From positions 87,104,626 through 87,168,625 of the forward strand of contig NC_073305.1 in the NCBI RefSeq assembly GCF_027595985.1: a stretch of 64,000 nucleotides of DNA, written 5' to 3'. The translations under genes were made by a program, and so were the position numbers. The notes beneath the pieces are model-generated. The model ran no database searches. It worked only from the letters and a program-made list of their open reading frames with translations, and was not told the origin of the DNA. Within the stretch, counting starts at the first letter, position 1, and each line of letters begins with the position of its first letter. This DNA comes from Sorex araneus. Lineage: Eukaryota > Chordata > Mammalia > Eulipotyphla > Soricidae. Positions 43,702-53,565 of this stretch are shown one piece after another.

Positions 43702-43821
43702 AGGACCTTGCTGGGGTTAGGAAGACTAACCTGGCCTGAAGACTGTGGTCTGGAATATATAGTGAATGTCCTCAGGAAGAACCAAACTTTAAGTTTGATA
43801 TATCTCTTACTGTGTTCATAC
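43702..43821 (+). repeat. 120 bp inverted duplicate, arm 2
   Basis: Plus-strand copy of the 42760-42879 segment, starting AGGACCTTGCTGGGGTTAGG and ending TCTTACTGTGTTCATAC. The flanks of the two arms are unrelated. Confidence 0.92.
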
Positions 43822-43829
43822 ATATTTTG

Positions 43830-44130
43830 TGAGAAGCATGTTGCTGTGAGCTTAATATGTGATGTTTCATTAAATCCAAGCAGAAGCACATAAATTGGGT
43901 ACAACCATTGCTGCATTTTTCTTGAAGGATCCTGAAGTGTAAAAGTGTGTAGCAATTTACCAAAGGCTCCAAGCGGTGATATTGGGCCCCAGAATCTGAA
44001 TGGTCTGACTTCCAAACCCACACTTCTAACCACATGACAAAGTGCCTCTCCTTTTCTCTGCCAAGATGGTGAAGAGACTAAATTAATAGCCCTCAGTCTT
44101 TGTGTAAGATGTAATAAATAAAGCAGAGCA
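43830..44130. other. Unclassified DNA
   Basis: Nothing recognised. Confidence 0.45.
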
Positions 44131-44324
44131 GGGGCTGGAGTGATAGCACAGCGGGTAAGGCATTTGCCTTGCCAGCGGCCAACCCAGGCTCGATTCCCAG
44201 CATTGTATATCATTGTATATGGTGCCCCGAGCACCGCCAGGAGTAATTCCTGAGTGCATGAGCTAGGAGTAACCCCTGAGCATCGTTGGGTGTGACCCAA
44301 AAAGCAAAAAAAAAAAAAAAGCAA
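44131..44324 (+). mobile_element. SOR SINE, left arm of an inverted pair
   Basis: Nearly consensus with an A tail of 15. A local 12-base duplication, CATTGTATAT, follows the B box. Confidence 0.94.
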
Positions 44325-44340
44325 AAATAAACATTTTTTT

Positions 44341-44536
44341 CTTTCTTTTTTTTTTTTTTTTTTTTTTTTTTGCTTTTTGGGTCACACCCAGCAATGCACA
44401 GGGGTCACTCCTGGCTCTGCACTCAGGAATCACCCCTGGCAGTGTTCAGGGGACCATATGGGATGCTGTGAATCAAACCCGGGTCGGCTGAGTGCAAGGC
44501 AAATGCCCTACCCTCTGTGCTATTGCTCCAGTCCCA
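44341..44536 (-). mobile_element. SOR SINE, right arm of an inverted pair
   Basis: A T run of about 24 leads into GGGTCACACCCAGCAATGCA, and the head complement ends TGCTATTGCTCCAGTCCC. AAAAATAAA-type flanks (from 44325 and from 44536) look like a target duplication, so it inserted into the A tail of its neighbour. Confidence 0.93.
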
Positions 44537-44841
44537 AAAATAAAATTTTAAAAAGTGTCTTAAACATCTCGTATAAAAACATCTCCTATATTTTAATATA
44601 ATGCATGTATAATAGTACAATATTAATTTGCATCATTTTTTCCCGGATATATCTTGTAGCAGGTCTATGTTCAGACTTGAGCAGTACATCAACAAATATA
44701 GATATTCCACTTTTTAGTTTTTTACTTTGGGTCACCTCCACCCAAAGGTGGAGGCAAGTACCTTTCCTCATCTCTCTGGCCCCCTTGATGTTCCAGGCTT
44801 TACTTCCTCACACTTTTGTTTTTACCCATTACAGTAAGGTT

Positions 44842-45094
44842 GGGCTGGAGCGATAGTACAGATAGTACTTGCACGGGGCCGACCAGGGCTCAATTCTTTC
44901 ACCCCTCTTGGAGAGCCCGGCAAGCTACTGAGAGTATCTCACCCGAATGGGAAAGCCTGGCAAGCTACCCGTGGCATATTCTATATGCCAAAAACAGTAA
45001 CAACAAATCTCACAACGGAGACGTTACTGGTGCCCGCTCGAGCAACTACACGATGAGCAACGGGATGACAGTGATGACAGTGATACAGTGATAT
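44842..45094 (+). mobile_element. Second SINE family (A-tail-less)
   Basis: Head GGGCTGGAGCGATAGTACAG, family-2 body (GGAGAGCCCGGCAAGCTACT, ACGGAGACGTTACTGGTGCC) and a 3' end of repeated ATGACAGTG / ATACAGTGATAT without poly(A). The duplication AGTAAGGTT is at 44833-44841 and 45095-45103. Confidence 0.9.
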
Positions 45095-45119
45095 AGTAAG
45101 GTTACTGGTCTTTCTTTGG

Positions 45120-45254
45120 GATGGCCTGAGGTGATTCACACTCAGCTAAGCTTACTCCTGGCTCTGTGCTCAGGGATCATTCTGGGTGGTACTCAGGCTG
45201 GTGGGGGTTGAAGCAAGGTAAGTGCTCTACCCTCAGTACTATCTCTCCAGCCCC
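45120..45254 (-). mobile_element. SOR-type SINE, older and shortened
   Basis: The plus strand has ACTCCTGGCTCTGTGCTCAG and GTACTATCTCTCCAGCCCC. Part of the B-box region is lost. Confidence 0.8.
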
Positions 45255-45786
45255 AGGTTACCAGTCTTTAGCCCTTTTGTATTTCTCATGAAATGTATGA
45301 CGTTCAGTGATATGGTGTTATCACATGCAATGTGTGCGCCTTGGAAAAGCAGTGCAATCTAAACACATAGTTAGTCGTGCTAGTAAAACAGTGTCAGTGT
45401 GGTATGTATACAACATAATATGGGCCAAATTATTTTGTTAGAGATTCGAACAAAAATAGCTCCTTCGTCTTGCATATCTATTTCTGAATCACACTGTGTA
45501 TTGTCTGTGTCTGTGACCTTCAAGGGCAATCGGAAAGGGAAATGTGTTTGATAGGATGTTGGTTAGATGAACTGTTTAGCATTCTCTTCTTAGAGGAAAT
45601 ACCGCACTCGCCAAGATCTTGTCTGTCTCTAGAATTTAGAAAAAGCCACAAGTCACATTTTACTGCCAAATGAGAGTGTTCAAAGGAGGGAGGGGGACTG
45701 TGGATTTCTCTATACTAAAGGCCAGCCTGATTGTCCTTAATGAGAAATCCAAGATCCTTTAATTTTTATTCAAAAATAGTCATGAT
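45255..45786. other. Unclassified DNA
   Basis: Nothing recognised. Confidence 0.5.
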
Positions 45787-45978
45787 TGGGCCTAGGGGTG
45801 ATGTCTCAGTGGCAAGAACTTGTTGCTTGTAAGTAGGAGACCATGAGTTTGAGCCCAGGTATGGTCCCTGCAACTCTGCCATGATAGAATGTGTGTTCTC
45901 TGGCACACAGCACACGACTGAAGTGTGTGAGCACAGCAGCCAGGAGTCCAACTCCCGTAGAGCACCAGGGCCAGTGAG
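45787..45978 (+). mobile_element. Divergent tRNA-like SINE
   Basis: GGGGTGATGTCTCAGTGGCA and a B-box-like GAGTTTGAGCCC are present, and the body differs from SOR. It could be an ancient SOR relative or another tRNA SINE. Confidence 0.4.
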
Positions 45979-46200
45979 TGATTAGCACAACTAACAGGTG
46001 CCGGCCCTGGCTATTGCAACAACAACAAAGGGAAAGGAAAGGGAAAAATAGTAATGTCAATTTCAGACTCATTTTCCCCCCCAAAGTTACCAAAATATCA
46101 CTGTATTCTTTAAACTTAAGTGGGTCAACATTTCAGAATGGAAAGTGGAAGAAGCTAGTGTAAGATCTAAGTGAATTTTAAAAGGCAAGAAAGATGCTCA

Positions 46201-46215
46201 TGTGTGTGTGTGTGT

Positions 46216-46265
<50 letters not shown>
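46201..46265. repeat. (TG)n microsatellite
   Basis: About 32 units with one TATG interruption near the left end. Confidence 0.97.
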
Positions 46266-46267
<2 letters not shown>

Positions 46268-46934
46268 TAAGGAATGGAACCCTGGGTTAAGCACGCCTTC
46301 TGCCAGACATGAAAGATATGAATGTACTTACTGAGCTGTACATTTAAAAACTGGTTCAGGTATTAAATTTTATATCATGCATATTTTACCACCAGGAAAT
46401 CATGGGGGTGGAGTGTTTAACCCTCCCTGAGAACTGCTGGGGCCTCTTCCCAGTATCCCTGGGGGGACTGTGGTACTGTGGATCAAGTCATGGTCAGCCA
46501 CCACAAAGCAAGTGACTTAAAAGTGACTTAATCCACAATCAATCCTTTGAAGAACATAAAAGGGAAATTTGGGGCTCCTCTTTTTCCAGAGAATATAACT
46601 GGGATTTCGGGGCTGGACAGAGTACCAGCTATTGAGGGTCTGCTGAGGGCGTGCCTCACTGAGGTTGGATTTCTGGCACTACCTTGGCCCCCTGAGCACT
46701 TTCTGGGTAAGCCCTGGCAGCCCCAGGAAGGCTAGGGTGGTCTAGGTGGCCATGCATGGCAGGGCCTAAACAGAATGGCACTGAACAGCCCAGAGTGGGT
46801 GGCGGGACCCCCTGATCCATCTAGAGCGATGTAGAGTGATGGATTCATCCTACCTCCTGAGGGTCTCTGCAGAACACCCCTCAGGAAAAAAACAAAAAAA
46901 CACCACTCAACAACCTCTTTCAGCCCTTTCTGTG
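46266..46934. other. Unclassified DNA, perhaps with an old SINE relic
   Basis: GGTACTGTGGATCAAGTCAT near 46474 could be a relic of a SINE on the minus strand. No gene is seen. Confidence 0.35.
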
Positions 46935-47093
46935 TCTGTGGGTGGCACAATTGGTGGTATTCAGGACACACTTTGGGCACTTAAGGATCACCCCTGCCAG
47001 ATTGGGGATAGTGAATTATGGGCTGCCAGGGATGAAGCCCAGTTAATACCTACTAAGGAGGTGTTTACTATGCCGTCCTATCTCTCTAGTTCC
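46935..47093 (-). mobile_element. Old SOR-type SINE remnant
   Basis: The plus strand has CAGGGATGAAGCCCAGTTAA and CCGTCCTATCTCTCTAGTTCC. Confidence 0.55.
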
Positions 47094-47127
47094 TAAACGG
47101 CTGCTTAAAAGACCAATACCTTTTTTA

Positions 47128-47275
47128 TTTGTTTGTTTGGAGGTCACACCCAGCGACGCTCCGGGTTTACTCCTGGCTGTGCGTTCAGAGATCACTCCTG
47201 GCAGAGTTTAGGGGACCATATGGGATGACATGGATGGAAGCCGGGACGGCCGCGTGCGAGACAAGCGCCCTAGCC
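47128..47275 (-). mobile_element. SOR SINE, head truncated
   Basis: The plus strand has GGAGGTCACACCCAGCGACG and GGGGACCATATGGGATGACA; it stops at GCGCCCTAGCC, so the first ~25 bases of the head are missing. It is CpG-rich beside the island, which may mean low methylation here. Confidence 0.85.
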
Positions 47276-47879
47276 TACACGGAAATTTTATTTCCCCTGT
47301 GGTAAAATAGAGAGAGCAATCGTGGGGCAGAACTTGGCATTTTCTCTGTCCCCCAGTCGCTTGTATGTGTGGTTCTGGCTTTGGGGAGCGGCTGGAGCGC
47401 CGTGCACTGCTGCGGGTTCGGGAGTATGACGGAGGGTCCCTAGCATTGTGAAAGGCGTGTACAGCGAGCGGTGAATCCAAAAACAGAAGGGTCCGTCCAG
47501 GCTCCAAGTCGAGGGTGTTAAACATGTGTCAGCAAGGACCCTGGATGGTCAGTGTCTGACCTGATTTCAGGACCACAATGACCAGAGAGATGCGGGTGGT
47601 GCGAGTAGGCCAGAATCTGCAACCTTGGGATGTGACATGAAGTTTGTTTCTGGCTTGGGAAGCGACCTTGCTGCGGGGTGGGGTGTGTGTGCATGTGCGT
47701 GTGCGTGTGTCGGGGGCGGGGGGGGGTGCCCGGAAAGCAAAGGACGGCGGTTTCCCCGTTCTCCTTCCGTTGCACCCCTGCCTGCATCTGCAGCTGCAGG
47801 GCGAGGGGAAGAGGCGACAGTCCCCTTCCCAGGCCCGGCGGGTCGGCGCCTCCCCCCCTCGCCGGGCCGGGAAGGGGCG

Positions 47880-48022
47880 GAGCTGCGGGGCGCGGGCGCC
47901 GGCGCGCCTCCTCCCGGCCGCTCCCCCCGGCTGCGCCCGGCTCGGTCACCGGCGTTCGCGGGCAGCGGGCAGTGCGGTCGGGCCGGCTGGCGGCGAGCAC
48001 AGGCTCAGCCACTGCCCTCGCG
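47880..48022 (+). other. Putative first exon (5' UTR) ending at a splice donor
   Basis: The sequence CTCGCG|GTGAGTCC gives a strong donor with intron starting at 48023. The exon start is a guess within the CpG peak. I see no ATG with a recognisable protein start, so it is likely untranslated. A longer open frame (47644-49086, 480 codons) crosses this donor and a GT microsatellite and is not credible. Confidence 0.45.
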
Positions 48023-48049
48023 GTGAGTCCAGCCCGGGAGCCGTGCAGC

Positions 48050-48074
48050 GGGGGGTGGGGGGGTGGGGGGGTGG
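48050..48074 (+). promoter_or_regulatory. G-quadruplex-type run next to the donor
   Basis: G tracts of 6, 7 and 7 separated by single T, then a fourth of 2, begin 28 bases after the donor. Intronic G runs near donors commonly act as splicing enhancers through hnRNP H/F; that role is inferred here. Confidence 0.6.
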
Positions 48075-48200
48075 CTCAGGACCCCCGGCGCGTTGGAGCA
48101 CGGGCTGGGGTGGGGGGGATGTATTAGCCTGTGGTTGGGGAACCCCAGAGCCCGAGCGCCTGGGGGTGCTCAGCTCGCATTGTTGGGGAGCGTGCGATCC

Positions 48201-48202
<2 letters not shown>

Positions 48203-48258
<56 letters not shown>
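48203..48258. repeat. (GT)28 microsatellite
   Basis: Uninterrupted GT units inside the CpG island, 180 bases after the donor. Alternating purine-pyrimidine sequence that can form Z-DNA. Confidence 0.97.
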
Positions 48259-48267
<9 letters not shown>

Positions 48268-48440
48268 CTATATCCCGATGTTGGGGACTCCGGGAAAAAC
48301 AACAACAACAAAAAAAACAAAAAACAACAACAAACCCCGAGCTCCGAGGCCGGTCTGGTTGGCGGGGTTGGGGCGCCCGGAGCCCGAGCTGGTTGGCGCT
48401 GGGGGCGCAGTGTCCGCACTGGTGGGGGGGGGGGGGTTGG

Positions 48441-48596
48441 AGAGCCGGACTGCGACCTGGGGAGCCCCGGGGAGGCAGGGAGGAGGGCCAGACTGCGATC
48501 TAGGGAGCCCCGGGGCGGCGCGGAGAGCCGAGTCGCGACTTGGGGAGCCCCAAGACGGCGGGGGAGAGCCGGGCTGCGACTTGGGGAGCCCCGCGC
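48441..48596 (+). repeat. Four-copy GC-rich minisatellite, ~41 bp unit
   Basis: Units carry AGAGCC(G)G-CTGCGAC-TGGGGAGCCCC at about 48450, 48493, 48533 and 48574, giving periods of 43, 40 and 41. A run of 13 G precedes it at 48424-48436. It explains the repetitive peptides in the frames of this area. Confidence 0.88.
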
Positions 48597-49090
48597 CGCA
48601 GCCCCGAGCGCGCCCTCGGCATTCTTGGGGCGCCCTCCGCCGGGCGGAGGGAGAGAGACGCAGGCAGGGGGGCGGGGTGGAGGGCAAGCAGGGACCCGGG
48701 CTGCGCGGAAAACTGTTGTTGTTTTTTTTTTCTGTTTTGCTTTTTGTTTTTGGTATGGTAGAGGGGGAAGAGAGAGACAAGAGCTTGAGGGACGCACCGC
48801 TGAACCTGGGCGGAGCGCGCGCGCGGCAGCGGGGGTGCGCGAGATGGGGGACACGCACTCTGGGGACGTCTCCTCCAAGGGAACAGCTTTCTGGGTGGAA
48901 TGGGGTCCTGGACACCCCTCACGGGATTGCCCTACGGAGAGCCAGCCCCGGAAACCACGCACAGGAGCGGGGGGACCTCCTCCGCCGACCCCAACCCGGC
49001 GAGCTCAGAGAGTGTGGGGGCTGTGGACTGGGAGGGGTGCACCTCCTGACCTACAGGTCCCTGGGCGCGGGGTGGGGATGGGGTAGGGGT

Positions 49091-49417
49091 CCCCCAGGAT
49101 CCGATGTAGCTGTGGGTCTCCAGGCAGAGACCCACTAGGGCAAGATTCTCGAGCCCTCCCTCCCCTATGACTGAACTGGGTTAGAAGTAATTTTGCGTGG
49201 GAGGGTCGATGGGGGGCTAAGGGTTTGGGTTTAGCAGGAGACTTACGAAGTTGTTTCAAACGTACAGGTGGTATCTACGGGTGTATGTATATGTGTGTTT
49301 TAGGTGTAAAGCAAAACGCAGGTGTGTGCTTTTTTGCGTCTCTATGTGCTTCTGGCTTGCCACGCGCCTGTATTCTGTGAGAGGCTGGTTTTGAACAAAA
49401 ACTGGAGGAAAATGAGC

Positions 49418-49418
<1 letters not shown>
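49091..49418. other. Downstream shore of the CpG island
   Basis: Composition falls back to average; nothing else is recognised. Confidence 0.5.

Positions 49419-49464
<46 letters not shown>
49419..49464. repeat. (AC)23 microsatellite
   Basis: Uninterrupted AC units. Confidence 0.97.
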
Positions 49465-49465
<1 letters not shown>

Positions 49466-49798
49466 AGATGTACTGCATTCCAGAGGGAAACAGAAGGAAA
49501 TAATGTACAGTTTGTATAGCACGGGTTCCCTCTGAAGTGCATGGGAAGGCCCCTGCTTAACTAGTAGGTTGCCCTTGACTGTTCTTTTAGGGTTCCATTG
49601 GCTGTATCCACCAAAGAGGCTGCACATAGACCAGGTCACCTGGTAGACAACTGGGCGCCTTAGAGCACTGGTGGCTGGGCAGCCAAGCTCAGCTGAATAT
49701 GAACAAGTGACCCTGTGCTTTCTGTTTCCTTCACTTTTTCATGGATGCTCGCTCCTTTTAGTGAAATGTTAATACTCTTATACTCAGTTATCCTATAT
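49465..49798. other. Unclassified DNA
   Basis: Nothing recognised. Confidence 0.5.
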
Positions 49799-49810
49799 GA
49801 TTAATTACAT

Positions 49811-50060
49811 AGCACTGTAGCACTGTTGTCCCGTTGTTCATCGATTTGCTCAAGTGGACACCAGTAAAGTCTCCATTGTGAGACTTGTTACAGTTTTTGG
49901 CACATCAAATATGCAGGGGTAGTTTGCCAGGCTCTGCCGTGTGGGCGGGATACTATCAGTAGCTTGCCAGGCTCTCCGAGAGGGACGGAGGAATCGAACC
50001 CAGCTCGGCCACATGCAAGGCAAAAGAAACACCCTACCTGCTGTGCTATCGCTCCAGTCC
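49811..50060 (-). mobile_element. Second SINE family (A-tail-less), minus strand
   Basis: The plus strand begins AGCACTGTAGCACTGTTGTC, the complement of the ACAGTGCT-type 3' end, with no T run. It ends with the head complement GTGCTATCGCTCCAGTCC. Flanks ATTAATTACAT (49800-49810) and ATTAATTATAT (50061-50071) form a target duplication with one mismatch. Confidence 0.92.
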
Positions 50061-50071
50061 ATTAATTATAT

Positions 50072-50935
50072 GCGGTGGATAATTTGATCATTTGGTTAAC
50101 CGCTAGTTCAGGAACTCATAGACCAGGAATCCCATAGCAGATTTCTTAATTGGAAGTTTCCTAGGCTTGGGGGAGTAGGGGAGTAGATTCCTCCCCTTTC
50201 TTTCTGTGACTGTGGCTGTAAATCCATCTTCTAACATACGTGGAGACTCGAGCTTCCTGGGATGGCCAAAGCCTAGATGGCAATTGGCCTAGGTCATGTT
50301 CATTTTTTTTCTCATGAAAGAGAATCTTTTTAAGTAATTATTGCATTAACCAGAAGGTAATTTAGTAATCTTACAATTATCATTTCAGCACAAGCTTTCC
50401 CCCTCCCCATTAAGGGGGAGGGGATATATGTAACCTCCCTGTGAACGCTGCACCAAAATCTGCATTCTCATTATTGCAGCAGCATATTGATTTGCTGGCC
50501 CACACAGCTTGCTGACCCTCCCAGTTCTTTATCCAAATGTAAAAATTAATTTGCCAGTTTTTATACATTCAAAGGAATATTTTTCCCCTTCAGACCGCCT
50601 TGTCTTTGCAAGCTGGAGACTAGCTCTAGTGATGCTCTTGTGGCTGAGAATAACTTCGGAACTCCTGCTTTGGAGTCGCCTCTGGAGTTTGCAACACGTT
50701 GATGGAATTGCCTCGGAGATGGCGAGCTTTCATGGTTGGGAGAGAGCCAGTCACTGTGTGGGGCCAGCTTTGGCTTCTGAGGTGGGAAACAGAGGCTGTG
50801 ACGGGAAATGTGCCCAGTGAAGTGAAGAGAGTCCTCTTCAAGGACTGGCAATTCCCAGAGGGGGAATTTAGTAAAAGATATGGTGTACATGGTTAGTGTT
50901 GGAAAAATGAGCTTTGAAGTAGAACTTTCATTTAG
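50072..50935. other. Unclassified DNA with a C/G-rich hairpin
   Basis: CCCCTCCCC at 50400-50408 pairs perfectly with GGGGAGGGG at 50415-50423. The next 100 bases are ordinary unique sequence. It is a candidate for a conserved intronic element, unproven. Confidence 0.45.
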
Positions 50936-50961
50936 GTGTGTGTGTGTGTGTGTGTGTGTGT
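50936..50961. repeat. (GT)13 microsatellite
   Basis: Uninterrupted GT units. Confidence 0.95.
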
Positions 50962-51067
50962 TCTAGTAACTCCCATCAACTTTTTCAGTCTTTATTATTT
51001 TGGCTTTTATGAGAGCTCTGTTTCTTCTGGGTTTTTTTGTTAGTTTGGTTTTTTGTTTGTTTTGTTT

Positions 51068-51212
51068 GTTTGCCTTGCACACAGCTGGCCGGGGTTTGAT
51101 CCCTGGCACCACATATGGTCGCCTGAGACCCACCAGGAGTGATCCCTGAGCACAGACACAGGAGTAAGCCCTGAGCCCTGTCAGGTATGACACCCCTCAA
51201 AAAGCAAGCAAA
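51068..51212 (+). mobile_element. SOR-type SINE, 5' truncated
   Basis: Starts inside the head at TTGTTTGCCTTGCACACAGC; body CACCAGGAGTGATCCCTGAG and an AAGCAAACAAAC tail. A T/G-rich stretch replaces the missing head. Confidence 0.85.
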
Positions 51213-51600
51213 CAAACAAGCAAACATTTAAATTTTAGGCACTACCCATGTCATAACCTTATGCGTGTAGTAGCAGGAAAAGGTCAGCCTTTCTTGTCTA
51301 CTTCTAAATACTCTTTCCTGGATATTTCCCTCACTGCGTGTTTATGGAAAACAAACAAAAACCTTATTTCCCACAAAAACATAGTATCCAGAGAGCCTGT
51401 TACTCATGCATAGTTAATGCCTGGCCCTTGGATTATTATATGAAAGGAACTATACAGAAGCACAGGAGAGAGAATGTTTCTAAAAATCTGTTTTGGTTTT
51501 TGGGAGTCTGTGGCTCATAGCATTAAAAAATGAACATATCCATATTTCTTCCATTGTTCTAAATTCTTAAAATATTATTTCTGATTATATAACGTGTAGT
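51213..51600. other. Unclassified DNA
   Basis: Nothing recognised. Confidence 0.5.
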
Positions 51601-51602
51601 TA

Positions 51603-51772
51603 TGGTTTGATCTTGAGCTACTTGTGGTTTTAGGCAAGTTATTTCATCTTCTTCAGCCTCAGTTACCTTAAAATGAAGTTGCTAATAAGTGTGTATCTCA
51701 TAGGGCTATGAGGAAGATTAAATAAGTTTTTTGCTTATAGAACACAGTGTCTGACACGTAAACACAATAGAC
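51603..51772 (+). mobile_element. MIR (ancient mammal-wide SINE)
   Basis: Good match to the MIR layout: GGCAAGTTATTTCATCTTCT, TATCTCATAGGGCTATGAGG, then AACACAGTGTCTGACACGTA. Confidence 0.85.
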
Positions 51773-53358
51773 TCATTATTTTTGTTATTTGTATTGTTTA
51801 TAGATAGTTTCATATATTAAGATTCCTCTGAGACCATATACAAATTTATCATTTCCCAGATAATAATATTACCGTTGGCTGCACTTTGCAAATGAATGTA
51901 TGAACAAGAACATTTTGTTTTTATTCTCCTGGTCTTCTGAAAGTCTTAAGAGCAACCTTAAAAGTGAGTTAAGAGCTAGCTACTTTATTTGAATTCAGAT
52001 ATTTTAAAAAGCCTTCCTGTTTTGATTGTGTGTTAGGCATAGCTTGGTGAAAAAATTTCAAGGAAAAGTTAAAAGCTTTTATTATAATTCCCTCCTTGAG
52101 TTAGTAAAATATTATTCCAAGGAAATAGTTTTGCAGTTCCTTTGGCATCCATTGAAAGAGATGACTCTGGTGAACATTCTTTCAGTGAAATTTGAGTTTG
52201 GTCTTCTTTGTTTTGTATGGGAGACTAATAACCTGGCACTATCTCTCAGCTCTTCTATAATTGTTAACATTTTTTTCATTACAAATTTAATCAAAATCTA
52301 TGTATCAGTTAGGAAGTTGCAAATACAAGGAAAATAGTTTTATTTTCATGAAATCAATGTTCTGTGAAACGCGCAGTCTTTCGTGAGAAAAGACAGACTG
52401 TGTCCTCATGAAATTCAGATCCTGTGTTCTGTTAGAAGTATGTCTTAGCAAAAATGGTTTCTCCTCATGGTGTATGGGGCTAAGGATTAACATGGATTTC
52501 ACTGCATGTTGTTTTCCCTCAACTCTTAAAGAAGTATAAATATATGTGTTTATAGTTTTGAGAGTTTGAATCAGAATTCACTGTGCCCTTAAGTCCTGTG
52601 AAAAAAAGATGATGGCTCTAAAAGTACTTACTGTGAATTGTGAAGCAATATTTAAGTTTAAGATAGGGGGCTATCGTCATTGGGCTGTACTTTTCTGGAA
52701 CATCTGATTATCATCACCTTAGTAGTGTTTGGTTCTTGCTCTTTCGTCTGAGCCATGGTTTATGTACTTAGAGTTCCAGGAAACCATAAGAGCACTGGTT
52801 CTTTTTAAAAATTATTTTAGGGAGTGGTGTCAGAGGGCCACTTTCTGACTTACTCAGGGTGGTAGAGGAAGGCGGTGGCCTAGATTGGGACCCAAGTCTT
52901 CTCATGTGTCCCCTTGAGTCATATTCCTTGCCTGAGAGGGTCTTAAATCAGAGAATGATATTCCCCTTCCCCTTCCCAACATTAGTCTATGTCTGGGGAC
53001 CTTTTTTACAAACTTGGGTACTAGAACCCAGGGCCTCACACATACAGGGCGAACGCTCCAGTGCTGAGCTTCCTCCCTACCTGGGGATATATTTTATTAT
53101 CAGACCTAGAGTTTTGTTAGAGGGAAGAGCTGTTCCTGGCACCTAGTGGCTGCTGAGATTCCTAGGAACCTCCTTTTACAGCCAAAAACAAACAAACAAA
53201 AAAATGTTTTTTCTAGTTCCCTGGACTAGAATGTGGGATGTGGGAGTGAGAATCAATCCACCTTGAAACATCACACCCCCAGGTACCAATCACACCACCC
53301 TGGGTGAACTCCTATAACAGGCCTGCCTGCAGCCATACTGTGGAATTAGTGGGAATTT
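51773..53358. other. SINE-poor, AT-rich unclassified DNA
   Basis: About 1.6 kb with no clear transposon. A 103-codon frame at 52026-52337 has no domain. Long repeat-poor stretches near promoters can hold regulatory elements; nothing here shows it directly. Confidence 0.45.
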
Positions 53359-53371
53359 AAAGTGCATGACA

Positions 53372-53552
53372 GGGGCTGGAGCAATAGTACAGCAGGTTGG
53401 GCGTTTGCCTTGCACGCAGCCAACCCGGGTTCAATTCTCAGCATCCCATATGGTCCCCTGAGCACCGCCAGGAGTAATTCCTGAGTGCATGAGCCAGAAG
53501 TAATCCCTGTGCTTTGCTGAGTGCGACACAAAAAGCAAAAGAAAAGAAAAAA
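53372..53552 (+). mobile_element. SOR SINE with target duplication
   Basis: Full length. AAAGTGCATGACA at 53359-53371 is matched by AAAGTGCATGGCA at 53553-53565 (one mismatch). Confidence 0.95.
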
Positions 53553-53565
53553 AAAGTGCATGGCA

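Larger units (their letters stand above)
47640..49090 (+). promoter_or_regulatory. CpG island promoter region
   Basis: Sharp rise in G+C and in CpG density, unique in this window, peaking at 47820-48030. GC boxes of the GGGGCGG type occur at 47714 and 47873, and no TATA box precedes the donor at 48023. This is the usual form of a mammalian housekeeping or developmental promoter. Transcription is probably rightwards because the best splice donor is on the plus strand; minus-strand divergent transcription is possible. The target gene is not recognised. Confidence 0.85.

Noticed and set aside
47644..49086. 480-codon plus-strand open frame, with overlapping long frames on both strands
   Set aside because: It crosses a strong splice donor, a (GT)28 tract (CVCVCV), an A-rich patch and a minisatellite. 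GC-rich sequence has few stop codons, so long frames arise by chance.
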